Source of the DNA: Methylobacterium sp. GXS13
GTDB lineage: Bacteria > Pseudomonadota > Alphaproteobacteria > Rhizobiales > Beijerinckiaceae
Length of the DNA: 64,000 nucleotides
Assembly: GCF_001455965.1 (NCBI RefSeq)
Contig: NZ_LKKO01000036.1
Span: 124,001 to 188,000, forward strand
Reading direction: 5' to 3'
The stretch's first letter is position 1. Each line of letters opens with the position of its first letter. The notes under the pieces were generated by a model that saw only the letters and a list, made by a program, of their open reading frames with translations, had not been told where the DNA came from and did not search any database. Of this stretch, positions 10,684 to 19,118 are shown in pieces. The position numbers and the translations under genes were made by a program.

Positions 10684-10728
10684 GCATCATCGGTTCCGAA
10701 AGCCCGCGGCCACCGTTCTGGATGATGC
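10684..10728. repeat. Dispersed palindromic repeat, copy 1
   Basis: A 45-bp imperfect palindrome with terminal arms GCATCATC and GATGATGC and the internal blocks TTCCGAAAGCC and GGCCACCGTT. It fills the 66-bp gap between the convergent kinase/phosphatase and glutathione transferase genes. Related copies lie at 44782, 46032 (opposite orientation, 33 of 45 bases identical by hand alignment) and 47164. It may serve as a bidirectional terminator or RNA stabiliser. Confidence 0.7.
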
Positions 10729-10729
10729 T

Positions 10730-11449
10730 CTAGCCGTCGAGCTCCGGGTACCGGCGAAAGATCCCGTCCTCGTTGAACGGTATTCGCCGCTCGCTCCCCA
10801 AGTAGGCGGCGATCCGCGGGCGCTGCGCCACCGCCTCGTGCAGACGGGCGACCCGGGGCGTATCGCGCAGGACCGCCGCGGTGGCCTTCGGGAAGGCGTA
10901 GCGCAGGCCGGCGACGAGCTGGAACAGGGAGAGGTCGGCATAGGACAGCGTTGCGCCGACCAGATGCTCGCCGCCGTTCCCCTCCAGCACGCGCTCGAAA
11001 TAGCCCAGGAATTTGGGGATGCGCTCTGCGCAAAACCCCTGCGCCCGGCGCAACGCCTCCGGCTTCTGGTCGGCGTAGTACAGGCTCACGCCGAGGGGGT
11101 GATGGGTGTCGTGGGCCTCGTCCACGGCATCCGCGATGGTGAGCTGGAGCTGGTGCGTCCAGATCCGGTCCGCTTCCCTGTCGCCGACGAGGCCGAGGCG
11201 GGGCCCGAGATAGAGCAGGATCGCTGCGGTCTGGCCGATCATGACGGCGCCATCGCGCAGGAAGGGCGGTGCGAAGGGCGGGCGCGGATCGTGTGGATCG
11301 GCGAGGCGGTCGAGCATCGGCTCGATGCCGCCGGCATCGTTGTCTTGGCGCGCCACGTCGACGTAGTCGGCGCCGGCTTCCTCGAGGGCGAGGCGGACGA
11401 ACTCGCCGCGCCCCTGGATCATCGGCCAGTAATGCAGCTCGTAGGGCAT
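10730..11449 (-). CDS. Glutathione S-transferase family protein (sigma-like)
   Basis: The 239-residue product begins with the thioredoxin-like GST domain (YELHYWPMIQGRGEFVRLAL; Tyr near residue 7 is the likely glutathione-activating residue, as in sigma/alpha/mu classes). The motif VMIGQTAAILLYL, which contacts glutathione, is near residues 69-81. The C-terminal helical domain holds SYADLSLFQLV. Such enzymes conjugate glutathione to electrophiles; the substrate is unknown. A GGAGA ribosome-binding site precedes the ATG. It stands alone and converges on the kinase/phosphatase gene across the palindromic repeat. Confidence 0.85.
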   Translation of the reverse strand: MPYELHYWPMIQGRGEFVRLALEEAGADYVDVARQDNDAGGIEPMLDRLADPHDPRPPFAPPFLRDGAVMIGQTAAILLYLGPRLGLVGDREADRIWTHQLQLTIADAVDEAHDTHHPLGVSLYYADQKPEALRRAQGFCAERIPKFLGYFERVLEGNGGEHLVGATLSYADLSLFQLVAGLRYAFPKATAAVLRDTPRVARLHEAVAQRPRIAAYLGSERRIPFNEDGIFRRYPELDG

Positions 11450-11496
11450 CGTGTCTCCTCGACCGAGACAACGCCGTGCCCGCGCGCGGTTCCCGC

Positions 11497-11943
11497 TCAG
11501 TTGGCCGGAGCGTCACCGTCCGTGGCCTTCTCGGGCGGCGGCTCGGCGCTGGCCACCGTCTTGTGGGCCAGCATCGGCTGCAGATGCTCGGCGAGCTGCT
11601 GGTCGAGGTGCTTGACGTAGGCGCCCTTGAAGTAGCGCTCGCCGGTCTTGGCACCGTAGATCCGGTCATGGGCCTGGATCATCGCGGCGACCTCCGGGCG
11701 GCACAGGAAGCCGGTGATGCCCACCGCCTCGTACCAATGGCCGGCCCGGGCCTCGGCGGTCGCCTTGGGGTTGGCCAGCACGGTCTCGGCGAAGCATTCC
11801 GTCGCCGCCTGCCGCAACGGGGCCAGGATCTTCTCAGCCTCCGCCTGATTCACGGCGGGAGGGGGGGGGTGGTGGTGGGGACGGGCCTGCGCCGTGGAAA
11901 CCAGCGTGAGGACGGCGAAAGTGGCGAGGATCGTGGACTTCAT
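11497..11943 (-). CDS. Small secreted protein of unknown function
   Basis: I do not recognise the family. The start at MKSTILATF gives a 148-residue product with a clean signal peptide (hydrophobic residues 4-16, cleavage near AQA). A His/Pro stretch (HHHPPPP) follows at the mature N-terminus, then a mostly helical domain with two cysteines (in ECFAE and FLCRPE) that could form a periplasmic disulfide, and a low-complexity acidic/Pro tail. A longer in-frame start 13 codons upstream would spoil the signal peptide. The His/Pro stretch corresponds to a long G-run on the plus strand at 11857-11880. It is isolated, downstream of the pseudogene and mutase gene. Confidence 0.65.
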   Translation of the reverse strand: MKSTILATFAVLTLVSTAQARPHHHPPPPAVNQAEAEKILAPLRQAATECFAETVLANPKATAEARAGHWYEAVGITGFLCRPEVAAMIQAHDRIYGAKTGERYFKGAYVKHLDQQLAEHLQPMLAHKTVASAEPPPEKATDGDAPAN

Positions 11944-12068
11944 GCGGGCGGCCTCGTCGGGTGTCCGAACGGCGTTCAGCATTCCCTCATGATTGCGTCG
12001 GGATCGGGGCTGAGGGAAGACTGCATCCGCCCGATCTCGGGCAAGAGACGGACCATTTCACGACGGGG

Positions 12069-12444
12069 TCAGCGGCGGCGCTCAGGCCGCCCGCCGCCGC
12101 GGCATGCGTCGGCGCCGGAGGCGACCCAGGTGCCGGTCCCGAACCGGTCGAGCCGAGGCGGCCGGCGCCGTCCGCGATGGCGGCGATGCCGCTGGCGATC
12201 GTGCCGCGTACCCCGCCGTTTCCGGCATCGTTGCCCTGCACGACAAAAGCGGTTCCGACGAACCGCGCTTGGCTGTCCTCGATTCGCACCGGGTCGCATG
12301 CGCAGGCCTTCGTGCGGTTCTCGACGCTCCACGTGCCGTCGAACCGACCCGGGATCGGGACGCCCCGCAGCAGGGCCGTCGCGAGGATAGAAGATCCGAG
12401 GATCAGCTTGCCCCGATCAGCCGCCCGAAACGGTGTCGGATCAT
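12069..12444 (-). pseudogene. Frameshifted small secreted-protein gene
   Basis: Reading the minus strand from the ATG at 12444 gives a signal-peptide-like start (MIRHRFGRLI), then frame 2 (LILGSSILATALL, FDGTWSVENRT, ACDPVRIED, ADGAGRLGSTGSG), then frame 3 (GTWVASGADACRG...ERRR, stop at 12069). Together these rebuild a protein of about 125 residues. It resembles a family of small rhizobial secreted proteins with an FDGTWSV start, a CD...RI strand and a GRL...G.GTW...C ending. Two single-base frame changes are needed, one near 12405 and one near 12145. It is either a decayed gene or an assembly error. The neighbouring 11944-12068 shows nothing else. Confidence 0.5.
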
Positions 12445-12478
12445 GGCGACGGTCGGGGCAGGCGGGTTCGCGGTCGTC

Positions 12479-14359
12479 TCAGTTCTTCGGGGAAGGCCGC
12501 ATGGCGGCGCGAAGGGCGCCGTTGAGCAGGGCCACCAAGTCGCAGCCGGCGTGCAAGAAAGCGTGCACGCCAGCGGCCTTCAGCGGATCCAGAAGATCCG
12601 TCGGTTTGCCGGCAAGATAGATCGTTCCGGCGCCCGCCTGATTCAGGGCTTCGGCGGCCGGCACCGCATGATCGGCATAGATCTTATCGGTGGAGCAGAT
12701 GCAGGCGAGCGCGGCGCCGGACTCCTTGAAAGCCCCCGCGAGGGCAGCCGGATCGGTGAAGCCGTCGTTCGACACGGCCTCGATGCCGCCGGCGGCGAAG
12801 GCGTTCGCCGCGAAGGTCGCCCGGGCGTTGAACGCCGAGACGGAGCCGAGATTGGCGAGGAACACGGCCGGTCGGCGGCCGGTCTTGGCGAGGTAGGCGT
12901 CGGAGGCGTCGCGCAACGCCTCGAAGGGCTCCGCCAGACGGATCGACGGGAGCGCATCGCAGGCCACCGCCGAGCCCGAGCCGAAATTCGAGCTGGGGCC
13001 GGCAGTCACCGGTTTCACGTCGAGCACCGTGACCGGCTTCTCGGCGAGATTCGGGAACTCGCTCGCGCCGGTCAGGGGCTCTCGGCGGGTCGCCACCGCC
13101 TTGGCCCGGGCCTCGCGGGTGGCCTCGATGCGCCGCTGCAGCTTGCCGACGCTGAGCGAGGCGACGATGCCGCCCTCGGCCTCGATCGCCTGGAAGGCCT
13201 CCCAGGCCGCCTCGGCAAGCTGGGCGGTCAGGGTCTCGAACCCGCCCGCACCGGCTGCGGGATCGCTGACCCGGGCGAGGTGCGATTCTTCGAGCAGGAC
13301 GATCTGGCTGTTGCGCGCCACCCGTCTGGCAAAGGCGTCGGGCAAGCCGAGCGCCTGGGTGTAGGGCAGCACCGTGACGGTATCGGCCCCGCCCATACCG
13401 GCCGAGGCGGCGGCCATGCCGGTGCGCAGGATGTTCACGAACGGATCGCGCCGGGTCATCATCCGCCACGCGGTCTCGGCGTGGAGGCGCAGGGGCTTCG
13501 GCTCCAGACCGCAGGCCTGCTCGATCCGGGCCCAGAGCCGGCGCAGGGCGCGGAACTTCGCCACCGTCACGAACTCGTCGGCATCGGCGGCGACCAGCAC
13601 CGAGATCCGGTCGCGGGCTGTGGCGAGGTCGTGGCCGGCCGCTTCCAGGCCGCGCAGGTAGGTGACCGCGGTGGCGAGCACGGCGGCCAGCTCCGCTGCC
13701 TCGCCGGCCCCGGCCTCGTGATAGGGGCGGCCGTCGGCCACGAAAGCCCGGCCGGTGAAGCCCGCCGCTTCGAGGTCCGACACGGTGGCGGCCAGCCGCG
13801 GGGCGATCTCGCTCCAGACCGCGCCGAGGCTGCCGGTGGCGGCCAGCGTGCCGACCGGATCGATGCCGAGGTCGAGATTGTAGCTGGACAGGTCCTCGCC
13901 CCGGTGCGCCGCCAGGCCCTTCACCAGGCCGGCGACTTCGAGACCGCGCGCGCCGGCATCGAGGCGCAGGCTGATCAGCGGCAGCATCACGCCCTTCAGC
14001 ACGGCGTCGAGATCCGCGACGCTGCCGGCGGTCAGGCCGTAGCCCCGGGCGGCGGCTGAGCCGGCAAACACGAGTGCGAGCGCGTCGGCGCCGCCTTCGA
14101 GGTCGGTCATCGCCTGCGCGTTGGCGGCGGCGATCTCGGGGTGGTCGACCCGCTGGGAAACCCGCCAGGGCCCCGGCTCGCGGAAGGGTTGGGCGGTCGG
14201 CTCGGCCCGGGGATAGAGCGGCTCGATCCGCAGGCCGTCGCTCGTCCGGGAGACCAGCCGCTTCTCGAAATCGGCGCCCTTCAGGACATTGTCCACGAGG
14301 CCGAGCCAGCGCGCCCGGTCGGCGGGCTCGAACAGGTCGGCGAGCTGTGTGTCTTCCAT
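12479..14359 (-). CDS. mcmB: Methylmalonyl-CoA mutase small (beta) subunit
   Basis: The heterodimeric mutase interconverts (2R)-methylmalonyl-CoA and succinyl-CoA using adenosylcobalamin. The 626-residue product has the TIM-barrel segment (HRGEDLSSYNLDLGIDP) and a C-terminal Rossmann-like domain. As expected for the non-catalytic small subunit, it lacks the DxHxxG cobalamin-binding motif. The start MEDTQLADLFEP has an AGGGA site 7 bases upstream; an in-frame extension of 25 codons is unlikely. The large subunit (McmA) is not in the window. In methylotrophs this enzyme closes the ethylmalonyl-CoA pathway, which links it to the cobalamin cluster at 24-38 kb. Confidence 0.9.
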   Translation of the reverse strand: MEDTQLADLFEPADRARWLGLVDNVLKGADFEKRLVSRTSDGLRIEPLYPRAEPTAQPFREPGPWRVSQRVDHPEIAAANAQAMTDLEGGADALALVFAGSAAARGYGLTAGSVADLDAVLKGVMLPLISLRLDAGARGLEVAGLVKGLAAHRGEDLSSYNLDLGIDPVGTLAATGSLGAVWSEIAPRLAATVSDLEAAGFTGRAFVADGRPYHEAGAGEAAELAAVLATAVTYLRGLEAAGHDLATARDRISVLVAADADEFVTVAKFRALRRLWARIEQACGLEPKPLRLHAETAWRMMTRRDPFVNILRTGMAAASAGMGGADTVTVLPYTQALGLPDAFARRVARNSQIVLLEESHLARVSDPAAGAGGFETLTAQLAEAAWEAFQAIEAEGGIVASLSVGKLQRRIEATREARAKAVATRREPLTGASEFPNLAEKPVTVLDVKPVTAGPSSNFGSGSAVACDALPSIRLAEPFEALRDASDAYLAKTGRRPAVFLANLGSVSAFNARATFAANAFAAGGIEAVSNDGFTDPAALAGAFKESGAALACICSTDKIYADHAVPAAEALNQAGAGTIYLAGKPTDLLDPLKAAGVHAFLHAGCDLVALLNGALRAAMRPSPKN

Positions 14360-14455
14360 CGGAACGTCCCTGGGCGCGGCGTCTTGTGCACCGCTTTCAG
14401 GGACGTGCGTCGCATGCCGCTCGGCCGGAGGCAATCGCCCGAGGGCTGAGGATTG

Positions 14456-15259
14456 TTATCCGAGGATGATCAGCCCGGCGAAGCCCAGGGCACCGACAAT
14501 GATCCGCCACCAGGCGAACAGCCGGAACCCGTGGCGCGATACGTAGTCGAGCAGCACGCGGACCACGAACAGGGCCGAGATGAACGACACGATGAAGCCG
14601 ATCACGATCAGGCCGACATCGTCGCGCGACAGGTATTTGTAGTTGTCGAACAGGTCCTTGGCGAAGGCGCCCGCCATGGTCGGCATCGCCAGGTAGAACG
14701 AGAACTCGGTGGCGGAGCGCTTGTCGGCGCCCATCAGCATCGCGCCGACGATCGTGGCGCCCGAGCGCGAGACGCCGGGGATCATGGCGAGGCACTGGAA
14801 GATGCCGATCTTCAGGTCCATCGGCAGGGTGAAGTCGTAGACGTCGGTCTTCTTCACCTCGAGGTCGGTGTCGTCGAGGACGAGAAGCACCAAGCCGCCC
14901 GCCACCAGAGTCGCACAGACGATCCATGGGTTGAACAGGTAGGCCTTGATCACCTTCGAGAAGAGCCCGCCGATGATGGCGGCCGGCAGGAACGCCACCA
15001 GGATGCCGATCACGAAGCGGCGAGCCTGCGGATTTGTCGGCAGCGCCGTGGCGATGCCGATCAGCCGGCGGAAATACACCGCCAGGATCGCCAGGATCGC
15101 TCCGAGCTGGATCAGCACCTCGAAGGTGTTGTTGGGCGAGTGGAACCCGATGAAGTGGCCGACCAGCAGCTGGTGGCCGGTGGATGAGACTGGGATGAAC
15201 TCGGTCGCGCCCTCCACCAGGGCGAGCAGGACCGCCTTGCCGATGCTTGCCGGATCCAT
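14456..15259 (-). CDS. uppP: Undecaprenyl-diphosphate phosphatase
   Basis: UppP (BacA) dephosphorylates undecaprenyl diphosphate at the membrane to recycle the lipid carrier for peptidoglycan and other polymers. The 267-residue integral membrane protein has the conserved motif [14 protein letters not shown] (about residues 16-29) and the second signature PGVSRSGAT in its central part, with about eight hydrophobic helices. The start [10 protein letters not shown] matches the family N-terminus; a 29-codon in-frame extension is unlikely. It is divergent from fzlA-queG. Confidence 0.95.
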   Translation of the reverse strand: MDPASIGKAVLLALVEGATEFIPVSSTGHQLLVGHFIGFHSPNNTFEVLIQLGAILAILAVYFRRLIGIATALPTNPQARRFVIGILVAFLPAAIIGGLFSKVIKAYLFNPWIVCATLVAGGLVLLVLDDTDLEVKKTDVYDFTLPMDLKIGIFQCLAMIPGVSRSGATIVGAMLMGADKRSATEFSFYLAMPTMAGAFAKDLFDNYKYLSRDDVGLIVIGFIVSFISALFVVRVLLDYVSRHGFRLFAWWRIIVGALGFAGLIILG

Positions 15260-15514
15260 TGTCGAGCCTCGCGCCGCGGGCGCACGACCGCTCCTCGTGA
15301 GCGCGCCGCGGACCATGGGAAAATTGCGCCCGGAGGCTTCGCCCATCAGGGTTGACGGGCAGTTACCGGAACAGGCAGCGCGTGTTAAGGGCTCGGCAAC
15401 GATCGAGCAATAACGCTCGCTCTGAAGTCCTGCGCGCCGAAGACCTGCGCGCCTGGGCCGACGACCGGCGCGGGACTGGCCGCGCCGTCAGACCGAGCAG
15501 TCCTGACGGCCTCA

Positions 15515-16207
15515 ATGGCGACCCTCTACCACTTCCCCTTCTGCGCGAACTCTCGGTTCATCCGTCTCGTCCTGGCCGAGATGGGCCTGGAACCGACGCT
15601 GTTCGAGGAGCGCCCCTGGGAGCGCCGGGACGACTTCCTGCTGATCAATCCGGCAGGCTCCACGCCCGTGCTGCTGGAGCAGACCGGTCTCGTGGTGCCG
15701 GGGGCCGGGGTCATCGCCGAATACCTCGACGAGACGCGCGGGCTCGGCCTCTCGGGACGCCGGATGCTGCCCGACGACACGGTCGAGCGCGTCGAGGTCC
15801 GGCGCCTGCTCGACTGGTTCCTGATCAAGTTCGACTCCGAGGTGACCGGCTACCTGGTCAACGAGAAGATCTCGAAGCGCTTCATGTCGTCCCACGAGGG
15901 CGGCGGACCGCCGGACATGAACGCGATCCGGGCGGCGCGCACCAACGTGCGCTACCACCTCAAATACATCGGCTACCTGATCGCGCGGCGGCGCTGGCTC
16001 GCCGGCGACAACCTGACCTATGCCGATCTGGCGGCGGCCGCCCACCTCTCCTGCGCCGACTACCTGGGCGATGTCCCGTGGGACGAGGACGAGATGGCGC
16101 GCAACTGGTATGCTCGGGTCAAGTCGCGGCCCTCGTTCCGGGGGCTGCTGGCCGACCGGGTGGCTGGCATGCCGCCGGCGGCCCATTACGCGGATCTGGA
16201 TTTCTGA
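15515..16207 (+). CDS. fzlA: GST-like FtsZ-binding protein FzlA
   Basis: FzlA is a glutathione-transferase-fold protein of alphaproteobacteria that binds FtsZ filaments and is needed for division in Caulobacter. The 230-residue product has the thioredoxin-like N-domain (LYHFPFCANSRFIRLVLAE), the GST motif INPAGSTPVL near residues 44-53, and a helical C-domain with ADLAAAAHLSC. It ends in YADLDF, which matches the conserved C-terminal tail I recall as important for FtsZ binding. The neighbours uppP and queG are also typical. The alternative is an ordinary GST; the tail and context argue for FzlA. Confidence 0.85.
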   Translation: MATLYHFPFCANSRFIRLVLAEMGLEPTLFEERPWERRDDFLLINPAGSTPVLLEQTGLVVPGAGVIAEYLDETRGLGLSGRRMLPDDTVERVEVRRLLDWFLIKFDSEVTGYLVNEKISKRFMSSHEGGGPPDMNAIRAARTNVRYHLKYIGYLIARRRWLAGDNLTYADLAAAAHLSCADYLGDVPWDEDEMARNWYARVKSRPSFRGLLADRVAGMPPAAHYADLDF

Positions 16208-17382
16208 ACCCGAGACGGACCTATTTCGGCGCTGAGCTGCGTCGCCTCGTCGAGGCGCGGGCGCAGCATCTCGGCTTCTGCGGGCTGCGGATCACCCGGC
16301 CCGACCGCCTGCCGGACCTGCCCGGCCGGCTGACGGCGTGGCTCGAAGACGGCGCTCACGGCACGATGGACTGGATGGAAGAGCGCGCCGATCAGCGCGC
16401 CAGCCCGGTCGGCCTGTGGCCGGGCCTGCGCAGCATCCTGGTGCTCGCCATGAGCTACCGCCCGGACGACGATCCGCTCGAGCTTGTGACCCGAACGGAT
16501 CGTGGCGCCGTCGCCGCCTACGCCAGGCGGCGCGACTATCACGAAGTGTTGAAGGGCAAGCTCAAGGAACTCGGCGGCTACCTGTCCGCCAAGGGCGACG
16601 TCCGGGTGAAGGTCTTTTGCGACACCGCGCCGGTGATGGAGAAGACGCTCGCCGAGGCCGCCGGCCTCGGCTGGCAGGGCAAGCACACGGTGCTGCTGTC
16701 CCGCGAGCACGGCAACTGGCTACTGCTCGGGGCGATCTACACCAGCGCCGAGTTCGAGCCGGACGAACCCGGGCGCGGCCATTGCGGCTCCTGTCGGGCC
16801 TGCCTCGAGATCTGCCCGACCGACGCGTTCCCCGCACCCTACCGCCTCGATGCCCGTCGCTGCATCTCGTACCTGACCATCGAGCATGCCGGGCCGATCG
16901 CGGAAGAATTCCGGACGGCGATCGGCAACCGCGTGTTCGGCTGCGACGACTGCCTCGCCGTCTGCCCGTGGAACAAGTTCGCCCGCACCGCCGCCGATGC
17001 CCGGCTCGCCGCCCGGGCCGATCTCGAGGCCCCAGCCTTGGCCGATCTCGCCGAATTGGACGACGTATCCTTCCGGAAATTCTTCGCCGGGACGCCGGTG
17101 AAACGCACCGGCCGGGACCGGTTTCTGCGCAACGTGATGATCGCGGTGGGCAATTCCGGCGATCCGCACCTCGCCGCATCGGCGATCGCGCGGCTGGAGG
17201 ACAACTCGCCCCTGGTGCGTGGCATGGCGGTCTGGGCCTGCGGCCGGCTCCTGACGCCGGGCGCCGTGCAGGCGCTGCATCGCCGGCACGCACCGGCCGA
17301 GACAGATTCGCACGTGCGCGACGAGTGGATCGCCGCCACCGCCTTGACGGAGACCCGGGCCGGCGAGACATCCGCGGCATGA
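16204..17382 (+). CDS. queG: Epoxyqueuosine reductase QueG, probable CTG start
   Basis: QueG reduces epoxyqueuosine to queuosine in tRNA, using cobalamin and two [4Fe-4S] clusters. The protein has the active-site region FCDTAPVMEKTLAEAAGLGW and two ferredoxin-type motifs, CGSCRACLEICP and CDDCLAVCPWNKF, then a HEAT-like C-terminus. No ATG, GTG or TTG exists in frame near the expected N-terminus. The first in-frame ATG (about 16365) would remove some 50 conserved residues. A CTG at 16204 overlapping the fzlA stop (CTGA) gives 392 residues, close to the 379 of E. coli. Its stop overlaps the next gene (ATGA). The enzyme call is firm; the start is inference. Confidence 0.9.
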   Translation: MNPRRTYFGAELRRLVEARAQHLGFCGLRITRPDRLPDLPGRLTAWLEDGAHGTMDWMEERADQRASPVGLWPGLRSILVLAMSYRPDDDPLELVTRTDRGAVAAYARRRDYHEVLKGKLKELGGYLSAKGDVRVKVFCDTAPVMEKTLAEAAGLGWQGKHTVLLSREHGNWLLLGAIYTSAEFEPDEPGRGHCGSCRACLEICPTDAFPAPYRLDARRCISYLTIEHAGPIAEEFRTAIGNRVFGCDDCLAVCPWNKFARTAADARLAARADLEAPALADLAELDDVSFRKFFAGTPVKRTGRDRFLRNVMIAVGNSGDPHLAASAIARLEDNSPLVRGMAVWACGRLLTPGAVQALHRRHAPAETDSHVRDEWIAATALTETRAGETSAA

Positions 17383-18242
17383 ACCTTTTCATCTTCGGGC
17401 TTGGCTTCACCGGCCGCCGTTTCGCCGAGCGGGCGCGTGACCGCTTCCAGACTGTGCGGGCCACCGTCACCGATCCGGCGGCTGCCGCGCGGCTGGCTGC
17501 CGAGAGCGGCTTCACGGTGCGCGCCTTCGGGCCGGAGGCCGACGATCCCCAGATCGCGGACGACCTCGCCGACACCGACGTGCTCCTCGTCTCGGCACCG
17601 CCCTCCGAGCAGGGCGACCCGGTGCTGCGGCGCTACGCGGAGGCGATCGCGGCGAGCCGGATCGGCTGGATCGGCTACCTCTCCACCATCGGCGTCTACG
17701 GCGACCAGGGCGGCGCCTGGATCGACGAGACCACGCCGGCCGCGCCGCGCAGCGCCCGGTCTCGGATCCGGGTCGAGGCCGAGGCGGCCTGGTTCGATTT
17801 GGGCGCCCGGACCGGGAAGGCCGTGCAGGTGTTCCGGCTGTCCGGGATCTACGGCCCGGGGCGCAACCCGATCGTGAAGCTGCGCGAGGGCCGCTCGCAG
17901 CGGATCGTGAAGGCGGGGCAGGTCTTCAACCGCATCCATGTCGACGACATCGCCACGACGCTGCTGGCCTCGCTGGATCGGCCCCGGCCAGGCGCGGTCT
18001 ACAACGTCACCGACGACGAGCCGACGCCGCCCCAGACCGTGACAGAGCACGCCGCTTCGCTCGCCAACCTGCCGCTGCCGCCCGAGATCAATTTCGAGAC
18101 CGCCGACCTGTCTCCGATGGCGCGCAGCTTCTACGGCGAGAACAAGCGCGTGCGGAACCAGCTGATCCGGGACGAACTCGGCGTCACACTCGCCTATCCG
18201 ACCTATCGCGAGGGGCTCGCCGCGCTCAAGGACCAGGCCTGA
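17379..18242 (+). CDS. NAD-dependent epimerase/SDR-family protein (YeeZ-like)
   Basis: The 287-residue product begins with a dinucleotide-binding glycine motif (GLGFTGRRFA, residues 7-16). It has the conserved segments YLSTIGVYGD (catalytic Ser/Tyr region), RLSGIYGPGRN and NRIHVDDIA of the extended SDR/epimerase fold. The nucleotide sugar or other substrate cannot be read from the sequence. Its ATG overlaps the queG stop (ATGA), making fzlA-queG-SDR a coupled unit. Its stop codon directly abuts the stop of the convergent znuB (TGA/TCA), with no spacer. Confidence 0.85.
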   Translation: MNLFIFGLGFTGRRFAERARDRFQTVRATVTDPAAAARLAAESGFTVRAFGPEADDPQIADDLADTDVLLVSAPPSEQGDPVLRRYAEAIAASRIGWIGYLSTIGVYGDQGGAWIDETTPAAPRSARSRIRVEAEAAWFDLGARTGKAVQVFRLSGIYGPGRNPIVKLREGRSQRIVKAGQVFNRIHVDDIATTLLASLDRPRPGAVYNVTDDEPTPPQTVTEHAASLANLPLPPEINFETADLSPMARSFYGENKRVRNQLIRDELGVTLAYPTYREGLAALKDQA

Positions 18243-19118
18243 TCAGGCTTCGAGGTGGCGCGGCCGGATGAGGCGGCGGAGCAGGCCGCCCCGCGGTCCG
18301 GCCAGCATCGAGACGAGGTAGAGCGCCCCGGCGGCCAGCACGATGGCCGGGCCGCTCGGCAGGTCGAAGTGGTAGGACAGGCTGAGGCCCGTCACGCTCG
18401 CAATCGCAGCGATCAGCATCGAGACCGGGATCAGGCCGCCGAGGTCGCGCGCCCAGAACCGGGCCGCCACCGCAGGCAGCAGCATCAGGCCGACCGCCAG
18501 CAAGGTCCCCAGCGCCTGGAAGCCGCCCACGAGGTTCACAACCACCAGCGCCAGGAAGGCGAGGTGGACCGGGCCGCCGCTGCGGCTCACCGTGCGCAGG
18601 AACAGCGGATCGACGCATTCCATCACCAGCGGCCGGTAGATGGCGGCTAGCGCCACCAGCGTCAGCGTGCTGATGCCGCCGAGCAGGATCAAAGCAGCAT
18701 CGTCGAGGGCCAGGACCGAGCCGAACAGGAAGTGCATCAGGTCGATCTGCGAACCGCGCAACGACACGAGCAGCACGCCGCCGGCGAGCGAGATCAGGTA
18801 GAACGCCGCGAGGTTGGCATCCTCGCGCACCACGGTGGCCCGGGTGACCGCTCCGGCGAGCAGCGCCACCGCCAAGCCGGCCACTAGGCCGCCGAGGGTC
18901 ATGGCCGGCAGCGACAGGCCGGCGACGAGAAATCCCGCCGCCGCGCCGGGCAGGATCGCGTGGCTCATCGCGTCGCTCATCAGGCTCATCCGGCGCAGGG
19001 TCAGGAATACCCCGACCGGCGGCGCCGAGACCGACAGCGCCAGGCAGCCCGCCAGGGCACGGCGCATGAAGCCGAACTCTACGAACGGCGCGAGGATCGG
19101 CCCGAACGGATCGATCAC
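18243..19118 (-). CDS. znuB: Zinc (metal) ABC transporter permease ZnuB
   Basis: ZnuB is the membrane channel of the high-affinity zinc importer. The 291-residue product is an ABC-3 family permease with about eight hydrophobic helices and the conserved segment SDAMSHAILPGAA, the coupling-helix region. The GTG start at 19118 overlaps the znuC stop by 4 bp (GTGA). Metal preference is inferred from the adjacent Zur regulator and the His-rich tail of ZnuC; manganese cannot be excluded. No periplasmic binding protein gene (znuA) is nearby. Confidence 0.88.
   Translation of the reverse strand: MIDPFGPILAPFVEFGFMRRALAGCLALSVSAPPVGVFLTLRRMSLMSDAMSHAILPGAAAGFLVAGLSLPAMTLGGLVAGLAVALLAGAVTRATVVREDANLAAFYLISLAGGVLLVSLRGSQIDLMHFLFGSVLALDDAALILLGGISTLTLVALAAIYRPLVMECVDPLFLRTVSRSGGPVHLAFLALVVVNLVGGFQALGTLLAVGLMLLPAVAARFWARDLGGLIPVSMLIAAIASVTGLSLSYHFDLPSGPAIVLAAGALYLVSMLAGPRGGLLRRLIRPRHLEA

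Noticed and set aside
11987..12289. Intact gene for a 100-residue protein on the minus strand
   Set aside because: It would begin at a GTG inside a conserved segment and end in unrelated sequence; the joined-frame pseudogene explains the region better.
12104..14059. Long plus-strand open frame opposite the methylmalonyl-CoA mutase gene
   Set aside because: Its product is Arg/Gly-rich and matches nothing; it is the usual antisense shadow of a GC-rich gene, while the minus strand encodes a full mutase subunit.
15352..16203. N-terminal extension of QueG through the fzlA gene
   Set aside because: The frame is open by composition but overlaps fzlA completely and would add more than 280 residues unlike any QueG.
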